A DNA stretch of 6,918 nt. It comes from Acidimicrobiaceae bacterium (lineage in GTDB: Bacteria > Actinomycetota > Acidimicrobiia > Acidimicrobiales > Bog-793). Location of the stretch: positions 1 to 6,918 of the forward strand of contig JAODBN010000319.1 of assembly GCA_025463965.1 (NCBI GenBank). The letters are read 5' to 3'. Each line of letters begins with the position of its first letter. Position 1 is the stretch's first letter. The position numbers and the translations under genes are program-made. Shown one piece after another: positions 1 to 5,141 of this stretch. The notes under the pieces are model-generated. The model was not told the origin of the DNA, searched no databases, and saw only the letters and a list, made by a program, of their open reading frames with translations.

Positions 1-703
1 CGTTGGCCGCCAGGTTCTCCCGCAGCTTGGGCGTCTGCTCGTCCAGGTGAGCGAAGATCCCGTCCAGATCGCCGTAGGCGTTGAGCAGTTTGGCCGCCGT
101 CTTCTCCCCCACCCCGGGAACCCCGGGCAGGTTGTCGGAGGGGTCGCCGCGAAGCGCCGCCAGCACCGCGTACTGGTGGGGCCGCACGCCGGTGCGCTCC
201 TCGATCCCCGCCTCGTCATAGAGGGCGTAGTCCGACACGCCGCGCCGGTTGTAGAGCACGCGCACGTGCGGGTCCCGCACGACCTGGAAAGCGTCGCGGT
301 CACCGGTCACCACCACGACGTCGTGGCCGTCCGCCGCCAGGCGCCCGGCGAGCGTCGCCAGCACGTCGTCGGCCTCGTAGCCGGCGGCCTCGAGGATCGG
401 GGCGCCGAGCGCGGCGACGAACTCGCGGATCAAGGAGAGCTGTTGGCGCAGCGGGTCGGGCGTGGGAGGGCGGCCGGCCTTGTAGTCGGGCGCGAGCGCG
501 TCGCGAAACGTCGGCTCGGAGCGGTCGAAGGCCACCCCAAAGCCGTCGGGCGAGAAGTCGCCGAGCAGCTTGGTCACCATCGAGGTGAACCCGTAGATCG
601 CCTGGGTCTCCTGGCCCGACGCCGTTCGCATCCCGGTCTCTTGGAGCGCGAACCACGCCCGGAACGCGAGCGAATGGCCGTCGAGGAGCATGAAGGTGGC
701 CAC
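1..703 (-). CDS. polA: DNA polymerase I, N-terminal 5'-3' exonuclease domain (partial, C-terminus outside window)
   Basis: The visible 234 residues are the flap-endonuclease (5'-nuclease) domain that removes RNA primers and flaps in Okazaki-fragment processing and repair. Motifs seen: LLDGHS with metal-ligand D8, FDRSEPTFRD (D60, R67), YKAGRPPTP (K75, R78), GYEADD (E110, D112, D113), TGDRDAFQ (D135, D137), and the helix-hairpin-helix signature GDPSDNLPGVPGVGEKTA (residues 186-203). All the acidic metal-site motifs I can recognise are intact. The start is GTG at 703: an in-frame TAG lies four codons upstream, and this start puts the first Asp at residue 8, as in family members. ATG at 691 is the alternative. 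Polymerase and proofreading-like domains would lie beyond position 1, so a stand-alone 5' exonuclease cannot be strictly excluded. The gene lies 76 bp downstream of the DoxX-Rieske gene on the same strand. Confidence 0.95.
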   Translation of the reverse strand, partial: MATFMLLDGHSLAFRAWFALQETGMRTASGQETQAIYGFTSMVTKLLGDFSPDGFGVAFDRSEPTFRDALAPDYKAGRPPTPDPLRQQLSLIREFVAALGAPILEAAGYEADDVLATLAGRLAADGHDVVVVTGDRDAFQVVRDPHVRVLYNRRGVSDYALYDEAGIEERTGVRPHQYAVLAALRGDPSDNLPGVPGVGEKTAAKLLNAYGDLDGIFAHLDEQTPKLRENLAAN

Positions 704-709
704 GTAGCG

Positions 710-715
710 ATGCTA
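710..715 (-). promoter_or_regulatory. Possible -10 element (TAGCAT) for leaderless polA transcript
   Basis: Read on the minus strand, TAGCAT fits the actinobacterial TAnnnT -10 pattern and ends exactly 6 nt before the polA GTG, so transcription could begin at the start codon itself. No convincing -35 is visible 16-19 nt upstream. A weak purine tract (AGGGA) lies about 14 nt before the GTG, too far for an ideal ribosome-binding site. This is a pattern match only. Confidence 0.3.
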
Positions 716-779
716 GGTCCCTGCCGACCTGCCCACGCAGGGCCACCGCTCACCTGGAGCGAAGGCCGGGAGGTGCTGC

Positions 780-1895
780 TCAGCCGTCGACGTAGAGCTC
801 GTTGTTCGGGCCGAGCGCCAGCTTGATGGCGGGAAGCGGGCTCGGCGCCGGGCCCTGCATGACGGCTCCGGTCGCTGCGCTGAAGACCGAGCCGTGACAG
901 GGGCAGACGAACGCTTCGTTCTGCTTGTCGAACTCCACCGTGCAGCCGGCGTGGGTGCACACGGCCGAGAAAGCCCGGAAGGTGCCCTTCTCCGGCTGCA
1001 CGACGAAGGCGGGAACGCCCTGGGCCGGATCGGTGAAGCTGCCCGCCCCGCCGACGGGGACCTGGCTGGCGTTGCCGAGTTTGGTGCCCTTCGGAACGGC
1101 CCCGCCGCCCGCGGCGGGCTGGGTCGTGGAGGTGGCTCCCGAGGCGGCGTTGGTCGAGGTCGTCTGCCCCGAGCCGGTCTTGCCCCCGAGCGAGGGGACC
1201 GCCGCCGACTTGGCCTTCGGAGCGAACGCCCGCCCGATCAGGCTGTCCACCCCGGCGGCGACGAGCGCCACGACGGTGAGCCCGGCAATGGCCTCACGGC
1301 GTCCGACGAGCCGTCCGCCGACACGAGCTGCGCCAGCCGAGCGCTCCCGGCCCGCGGCGATCAGCGCGTCGAGCGACCACGCCCCGGCCCCGCCGATGGC
1401 GAGGGGGGTCCAGGCGAAGAAGAAGACGATGTCGGCCCCGTAGTAGTAGGGCGTCGCCGTCCAGGAGATCGTGAGGAAGAACGACAGCGAGAGCAGCATC
1501 CCCCCGAGTCCGGCGAGGCGGGAGAGCAGCCCGACCAGGGTGCCGAGGCCGACGCCGACCTCGCCGAGGGCGATCACCACCGCGAAGAACGTGGGCGCGT
1601 GGCTCGGGATCACGAGCAGCTGGCGGATGGGGCTCGTGATCATCGCCCCGAGCAGTTGCTGGTTGAACGAACCCGGGGCCCCCGTGCGGAAGAAGCCCGG
1701 GTTGGCGAGCTTCTGCAGGCCGGCGAAGGTGAAGGTGAACCCGAGGAAGGCCCGGAGCAAGAGCAGCTGGCCGCCCGGTGCGGAGAACAGCCGGGCGAGG
1801 GCGCCGTCCGAGCGCCCGCCGCGGACCACCTGGCGCGGGCGCGACGAGGGTTCGACCGAGGGAGCCCGACCCGATCCGCCCGGTCTTGCTGGCAC
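780..1895 (-). CDS. DoxX/DoxD-like membrane module fused to a Rieske [2Fe-2S] domain
   Basis: This is a 371-residue predicted redox protein of the cytoplasmic membrane. Residues 43-62, 102-123, 127-147 and 152-174 are hydrophobic helices of a DoxX/DoxD-like four-helix module; the R-x3-G-x2-F pattern running into AGLQKL in helix 1 is typical. A basic loop ending in GRREAIAG (R199, R200) leads into a fifth helix (202-219), then a Ser/Thr/Gly/Ala-rich linker (about 227-268). The Rieske domain (about 275-371) has CTHAGC (C313, H315, C318) and CPCHGS (C331, C333, H334), so all four cluster ligands and the disulfide pair are present. The residue after CPCHGSV is F338, where high-potential cytochrome bc1 Rieske proteins have Tyr. 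Known relatives of the first module include the small subunit of archaeal thiosulfate:quinone oxidoreductase, but many DoxX proteins have other or unknown roles. The electron donor and acceptor here are unknown. GTG at 1895 is set by an AGGAGG 7 nt upstream. The gene is divergent from the beta-helix gene. Confidence 0.9.
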   Translation of the reverse strand: MPARPGGSGRAPSVEPSSRPRQVVRGGRSDGALARLFSAPGGQLLLLRAFLGFTFTFAGLQKLANPGFFRTGAPGSFNQQLLGAMITSPIRQLLVIPSHAPTFFAVVIALGEVGVGLGTLVGLLSRLAGLGGMLLSLSFFLTISWTATPYYYGADIVFFFAWTPLAIGGAGAWSLDALIAAGRERSAGAARVGGRLVGRREAIAGLTVVALVAAGVDSLIGRAFAPKAKSAAVPSLGGKTGSGQTTSTNAASGATSTTQPAAGGGAVPKGTKLGNASQVPVGGAGSFTDPAQGVPAFVVQPEKGTFRAFSAVCTHAGCTVEFDKQNEAFVCPCHGSVFSAATGAVMQGPAPSPLPAIKLALGPNNELYVDG

Positions 1896-1902
1896 GAATG
1901 TT

Positions 1903-1908
1903 CCTCCT
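1903..1908 (-). promoter_or_regulatory. Shine-Dalgarno of the DoxX-Rieske gene
   Basis: On the minus strand AGGAGG, flanked by further purines, stands 7 nt before GTG 1895. This near-perfect anti-16S match fixes that GTG as the start. Confidence 0.85.
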
Positions 1909-2017
1909 CGATGAGTCGCCTTCGCCGGCGCGCCGCGCGAGGACCGCGAGAGCGGCCCGCGCCGAAGCTAGGCCACCAACCTGACGGTGAGCTGAACGGC
2001 GAAACGGCCCCGGCCAT

Positions 2018-2037
2018 CCTCGGCTGCAAGACCGAGG
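2018..2037. repeat. Inverted repeat CCTCGG-N8-CCGAGG
   Basis: This perfect repeat has 6-bp arms and an 8-nt spacer, about 125 bp upstream of the DoxX-Rieske start. It could be a small hairpin in that gene's 5' leader or an operator. It could also be chance in GC-rich DNA. Confidence 0.3.
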
Positions 2038-2076
2038 CTGCTCCGCGCAGAGCGTCCTTCGCCCTCCCCCTCGGGC

Positions 2077-2094
2077 CCGATCGAGCGAGATCGG
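2077..2094. repeat. Inverted repeat CCGATC-N6-GATCGG
   Basis: Perfect 6-bp arms with a 6-nt spacer, followed at once by a third GATCGG-like copy (GGATCGG). The 18-bp dyad is the size of a helix-turn-helix dimer site, so an operator between the divergent genes is possible. No regulator is identified. Confidence 0.3.
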
Positions 2095-2232
2095 ATCGGC
2101 ACGCCGGACGCCAGCCGCCCGAGATCGCACGCTGTAGGGCAAGACCTTCGTCGCGAGATGTGTCGGCTTCGCCTCAGTTGGATAAAGGAATGCGTCGTTT
2201 CATGAGTCTTCACGCACTGCGACGAAAGTCTC

Positions 2233-2261
2233 TTTACTCCGCCCAGGACGGGGCATAACGT
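2233..2261 (+). promoter_or_regulatory. Candidate promoter for the beta-helix gene
   Basis: TTTACT (2233-2238) and TAACGT (2256-2261) are spaced by 17 nt. They resemble a -35 (4 of 6 to TTGACA) and a TAnnnT -10. Both sit in the AT-richer patch. The predicted start near 2268 would give a 5' leader of roughly 80 nt. TTCACG-N18-TTTACT (2209-2238) is an alternative pair. Matches this weak arise by chance. Confidence 0.25.
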
Positions 2262-2269
2262 CAACTGCG

Positions 2270-2280
2270 CTCGGCCCGAG
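2270..2280. repeat. Palindrome CTCGG-C-CCGAG
   Basis: An 11-bp dyad with one central base, placed near the inferred transcription start of the beta-helix gene. It could be an operator or a very tight dyad, but it is short and uncertain. Confidence 0.2.
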
Positions 2281-2336
2281 GGGGACCTGCTTGAAGCCGC
2301 CTACTTGGCGCGCCTCAACCTCGGTGGGCGGAACGA

Positions 2337-2342
2337 AGGAGG
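2337..2342 (+). promoter_or_regulatory. Shine-Dalgarno of the beta-helix gene
   Basis: AGGAGG lies 8 nt before ATG 2351, inside a longer AAGGAGGAG run. It selects ATG 2351 over the in-frame TTG at 2291, which would add 20 residues before the signal peptide and has no such site. Confidence 0.85.
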
Positions 2343-2350
2343 AGCAGCGA

Positions 2351-4291
2351 ATGCGCAGTAGCGATCAAGCGGGATTTGGCACGCAGGCCCAATCCCCTCC
2401 AGGCAAATCAGGAACGTTCCTGCGGCGCCTCCGCCGGCCCTCGGCGGTGCTGCTGGCGGCGGCGCTCGCCGGCGGCAGCATCGTCCTCGCCCAGGCGACA
2501 GGCGCCGGTGCCGACCCGTTGCCCGTGACGCTCGGACAGCCGAGCTTCGGGCCGAACGTGGTGGTCTTCACTCCCCAGATGCCACAGGCGACGATTCAGG
2601 CCGAGCTCGACGCCATCTCGACCCAGCAGGTCCCGAACCAGTTCGGGCCGCAGCGCTACGCCATCTTCTTCGAGCCCGGTACCTACGGCTCGGTGGCGCA
2701 CCCGCTGGTCTTCCAGGTCGGCTTCTACACCGAGGTCGCCGGGCTCGGGGCCATGCCCCAGGACACCGTCATCAACGGTGCTGTGGACGTGTTCAACCAG
2801 TGCTCGGGCGGCTCGTGCAGCGGGCTCGACAACTTCTGGCGATCGATGTCGAACCTGACCGTGAACGTCCACATGCCGTCGACTCCGCCGGCGTACGCGC
2901 CGTACTCCGGCGACCCGTACACCCCCTACTGCGACAACACCGGCGAGATGTGGGCGGTGTCGCAGGCGGCGCCGATCCGACGGACGATCATCAACGGCTC
3001 GTTGATCCTGGCCGACTACTGCGCGCCCACGTTCTACACGAGCGGTGGTTTCATGGCCGACAGCCAGGTGACCGGCAGCGTCGACTTCATCAGCCAACAG
3101 CAGTTCCTGGTCCGCAACGCCAACATCGGCGGCTCGTCGAACAGCGTGTGGAACCAGGTCTTCTCGGGAGTCAACGGCGCGCCGCCAACGGTGTTCACGG
3201 GGACCGGCAAGCAGTACACGACGCTTGCGACCAGCCCGGTGACCTCCGAGCAGCCCTTCCTCTACACCGACTCCTCGGGCAACTACAACGTCTTCATCCC
3301 GGGCGTGCAGCACAACTCCATCGGCCCGGCGTGGGCGAGCGGAACCGAAACGGGCTCATCGCTTCCGGTCGGCGACTTCTTCCTCGCCAACCCGAGCACG
3401 CCGGTCCAGGAGATCAACCTCGCCTTGGCACTTGGCACGAACCTGATCCTCGAACCGGGCGTGTACAACCTCGACTCCCCGATCCGGGTCGTGCACCCCG
3501 ACACGGTGGTGCTCGGTCTGGGCTTCGCCACGCTCGTCCCCCAGCAGGGCAACGCTGCGATGATCGTGGACTCGAACGAGGGCGTGCGGGTGACGGGGCT
3601 GATCGTCGACGGCGGCCCGGTGAACTCGCCGGTCCTGTTGTCGGTGGGCAACCCCGGGCACAACGCGCGCTCGGCCACCGATCCGGACGTGATCCAGAGC
3701 GTCTACTTCCGACTCGGCGGTGCCGAGCTCGGAAAGGCGACGGTCAGCCTGCTCGACAACGCCAGCAACTCGATCATCGACGACGTGTGGGCGTGGCGAG
3801 CAGACCACGGCAACCCGGGGACGGTCGGCTGGACGCTGAACACCGGGGACACGGGCGTAGCGGTCACCGGTGACAACGTCACCGCCTACGGCCTCGCCGT
3901 CGAGCACTACCAGAAGTACGAGGTGGTGTGGGCAGGCCAGGGCGGCACGGACGTCTTCTTCCAGAACGAGAACCCCTACGACCCGCCGAGCCAGGCGGCG
4001 TGGATGGCGACGCCCACCCAGGACGGCTACCCCGCATTCTTCGTGGCACCGAATGTGAAGACGTTCCAGGGTTACGGGATGGGCAGCTACTCGGTGTTCA
4101 TCGACACCCCGGCGACCATCTACAGCGCAGAGGCCTTCCAGGCGCCGGTGACACCCGGCGTGCAGTTCCACGACATCTTCGACCTGTACATCTCAGGCAC
4201 CGGCGGCTTCCAGTCGGTGATCAACGGGACCGGAGGACCGGCGAACTCCTCGAACGCCACGAGCCCCGTCGACGTCGTGAGCTACCCGTAG
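2351..4291 (+). CDS. Secreted pectate-lyase-like (GH55-type) twin beta-helix protein, substrate unknown
   Basis: This 646-residue protein is predicted to be exported. It has an unusually long basic N-region ending in RRLRR (25-29), a hydrophobic core (31-48), and a likely signal-peptidase site after GAGA54. There is no LPxTG motif, lipobox or C-terminal membrane helix, so release into the medium is likely. The mature part has two halves with matching signatures: residues 107-143 (EPGTY, VAGLG, DTVINGAV) and 368-420 (EPGVY, VVLGLG, VTGLIVDGG). Such turn-rich, Asn/Gly/Val repeats are typical of right-handed parallel beta-helices, and the two-helix plan recalls family GH55 beta-1,3-glucanases. 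As I recall, similar actinobacterial secreted proteins are often labelled 'adenylyl cyclase' or 'coagulation factor 5/8 type'; neither label is supported here. The only four mature cysteines (151, 156, 194, 224) could form disulfides. I cannot name catalytic residues or a substrate; glycan hydrolysis, lysis or binding are all possible. Confidence 0.85.
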   Translation: MRSSDQAGFGTQAQSPPGKSGTFLRRLRRPSAVLLAAALAGGSIVLAQATGAGADPLPVTLGQPSFGPNVVVFTPQMPQATIQAELDAISTQQVPNQFGPQRYAIFFEPGTYGSVAHPLVFQVGFYTEVAGLGAMPQDTVINGAVDVFNQCSGGSCSGLDNFWRSMSNLTVNVHMPSTPPAYAPYSGDPYTPYCDNTGEMWAVSQAAPIRRTIINGSLILADYCAPTFYTSGGFMADSQVTGSVDFISQQQFLVRNANIGGSSNSVWNQVFSGVNGAPPTVFTGTGKQYTTLATSPVTSEQPFLYTDSSGNYNVFIPGVQHNSIGPAWASGTETGSSLPVGDFFLANPSTPVQEINLALALGTNLILEPGVYNLDSPIRVVHPDTVVLGLGFATLVPQQGNAAMIVDSNEGVRVTGLIVDGGPVNSPVLLSVGNPGHNARSATDPDVIQSVYFRLGGAELGKATVSLLDNASNSIIDDVWAWRADHGNPGTVGWTLNTGDTGVAVTGDNVTAYGLAVEHYQKYEVVWAGQGGTDVFFQNENPYDPPSQAAWMATPTQDGYPAFFVAPNVKTFQGYGMGSYSVFIDTPATIYSAEAFQAPVTPGVQFHDIFDLYISGTGGFQSVINGTGGPANSSNATSPVDVVSYP

Positions 4292-4379
4292 ATCGACCCG
4301 AACCGCGACTGAGACACACCGACGACGACCGAAGGGACTGGCCTAAAGGGGCCGTCGCCTTCCTCGGTCCGACCGCTCA

Positions 4380-4410
4380 TGGAGCCGGGGTCTTTGCGGC
4401 CCCGGCTCCA
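4380..4410 (+). terminator. Strong GC-rich hairpin after the beta-helix gene
   Basis: TGGAGCCGGGG (4380-4390) pairs perfectly with 4400-4410 (11 bp). A G-T wobble and a further C-G pair inside extend this to 13 bp around a TTTGC loop. There is no T-tract on either side, which is common for actinobacterial terminators. It lies 88 bp past the beta-helix stop and 62 bp before the response-regulator start, so it probably separates two transcription units. A weaker imperfect stem, GACCGA (4327-4332) with TCGGTC (4364-4369), lies just upstream. Confidence 0.6.
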
Positions 4411-4460
4411 GCGCGTCGGGCGGCTCGTCCCCTCGCGTCGTGCCCGGCCGCCACCGCTGC

Positions 4461-4466
4461 CAGAAT
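4461..4466 (+). promoter_or_regulatory. Possible -10 element (CAGAAT) for a leaderless response-regulator transcript
   Basis: CAGAAT matches TAnnnT at all positions but the first and ends 6 nt before GTG 4473. No Shine-Dalgarno precedes that GTG (CCGCCC lies directly before it). The simplest reading is transcription starting at or next to the start codon. No -35 is evident. Confidence 0.3.
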
Positions 4467-4472
4467 CCGCCC

Positions 4473-5141
4473 GTGCGACTACTGCTGGTGGAGGACGACG
4501 CCGGGTTGCGTGACGTGCTGCGCCGCGGCTTGCTCGAGGAGGGCTACGTCGTGGACGCCGCCGGCGACGCCGGGGAGGCGCTCTCCTACTTGGCGGTCTA
4601 CGAGTACGGGCTGTGCGTGTGCGACTGGCGCCTGCCGGACCAGTCGGGGATCGAGGTGCTCACCTGGGCCCGGCGCCGCCAGCTCCCCACCGCGTTCTTG
4701 ATGCTGACCGCTCGGGACGCCACCGCGGACCGGGTCCAGGCGCTCGATGCCGGGGCCGACGACTACCTCGTGAAGCCCTTCGAGTACCCCGAGCTGCTGG
4801 CCCGCCTGCGGGCCCTGCTGCGGCGGCCCGGCGGCGACCGCGCCCCACAGCTGCGCTGCGGCGACCTCATCTTGGACCCGGCGACGAGAGACGTGCGCGG
4901 GCCGGACGGCTCGATCCCCGTGACGAGTCGCGAGTTCGCCCTCCTCGAGCTCCTCTTCCGGCGCTCCCCGGCGGTGGTGACCCGGCGGGCGATCGCCACC
5001 CAGGCCTGGCCGGACGAGGCCGAGGCGGTCGGCTCGAACACGATCGAGGTCCACATCGCCCGGATCCGGGCCAAGCTGGCCCGCTCGGCGGCACGCATCG
5101 AGACCGTCCGCGGCACCGGCTATCGGCTGGTGAGCGAATGA
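4473..5141 (+). CDS. OmpR/PhoB-family response regulator
   Basis: This 222-residue cytoplasmic DNA-binding regulator has the usual family length. The receiver domain (about 1-117) has acidic D8 and D9, phospho-acceptor D51 (in CVCDWRLPD), T79 (in MLTAR) and K101 (in LVKPF), all intact. The winged-helix domain (about 125-220) shows the typical VTSREFALLELL start, a recognition-helix region SNTIEVHIARIRAKL, and the C-terminal hairpin VRGTGYRLV. GTG 4473 gives the normal VRLLLVEDD start; GTG 4440 would add 11 atypical residues and has no ribosome-binding site either. Its stop overlaps the kinase start by 4 bp (ATGA), so the two are almost certainly cotranscribed and translationally coupled. Targets are unknown; the beta-helix gene upstream and the pair's own promoter are reasonable candidates. 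Confidence 0.95.
   Translation: MRLLLVEDDAGLRDVLRRGLLEEGYVVDAAGDAGEALSYLAVYEYGLCVCDWRLPDQSGIEVLTWARRRQLPTAFLMLTARDATADRVQALDAGADDYLVKPFEYPELLARLRALLRRPGGDRAPQLRCGDLILDPATRDVRGPDGSIPVTSREFALLELLFRRSPAVVTRRAIATQAWPDEAEAVGSNTIEVHIARIRAKLARSAARIETVRGTGYRLVSE

Larger units (their letters stand above)
1911..2336. other. Divergent intergenic region with no convincing gene
   Basis: This gap separates the divergently read DoxX-Rieske and beta-helix genes and should carry both promoters. Base composition changes within it. About 1911-2155 is GC-rich like the genes, while about 2160-2265 is clearly richer in A and T (for example GGATAAAGGAATG, CGTCGTTTCATGAG, TCTTTACTCC). Two small inverted repeats sit in the GC-rich half and one palindrome lies near the beta-helix gene; each is listed separately. 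The one minus-strand ORF wholly inside it (1968-2264) starts with TTG, lacks a ribosome-binding site, and does not show the G/C-ending codon bias of its neighbours. I recognise no riboswitch or tRNA here. Confidence 0.7.

Noticed and set aside
719..775. Weak inverted repeats between the DoxX-Rieske stop and polA (CCCTGC-N12-GCAGGG, CACCT-N15-AGGTG)
   Set aside because: Stems of 5-6 bp with long loops and no T-tract are expected by chance in this composition, so I do not call a terminator.
47..826. Plus-strand ORF opposite polA (and 300-746, 574-960 minus in other frames)
   Set aside because: These are shadow frames. The true reading frame shows every 5'-nuclease motif.
894..2258. 454-residue plus-strand ORF antisense to the DoxX-Rieske gene
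   Set aside because: It is a shadow of a clearly recognised gene. The product is Arg/Gly/Glu/Pro-rich with no domain and no ribosome-binding site, as expected from antisense frames in GC-rich DNA.
1968..2264. 98-residue minus-strand ORF in the divergent intergenic region
   Set aside because: It has a TTG start, no ribosome-binding site, no recognisable domain, mixed third-base composition and many Arg/Ser residues. It is most likely non-coding.
1911..2350. Riboswitch (for example c-di-AMP type) before the exported protein
   Set aside because: Such elements are known upstream of actinobacterial wall hydrolases, but I could not match the conserved core or a long paired structure here.
2408..4171. 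Long ORFs overlapping the beta-helix gene (2408-3313 minus, 2800-3873 plus, 3356-4171 minus)
   Set aside because: They are rich in Arg, His and Val with no recognisable domains. The overlapping gene has a perfect ribosome-binding site, a signal peptide and a family-like sequence.
2351..4291. Adenylyl cyclase or F5/8-type annotation for the secreted protein
   Set aside because: No cyclase catalytic motif or discoidin-like domain is visible. The repeats fit a beta-helix instead.
3928..5137. Plus-strand ORF 3928-4701 and the upstream extension of the kinase frame from 4613
   Set aside because: Both run through the regulator or beta-helix coding sequence in the wrong frame. The kinase homology begins only at ATG 5138.
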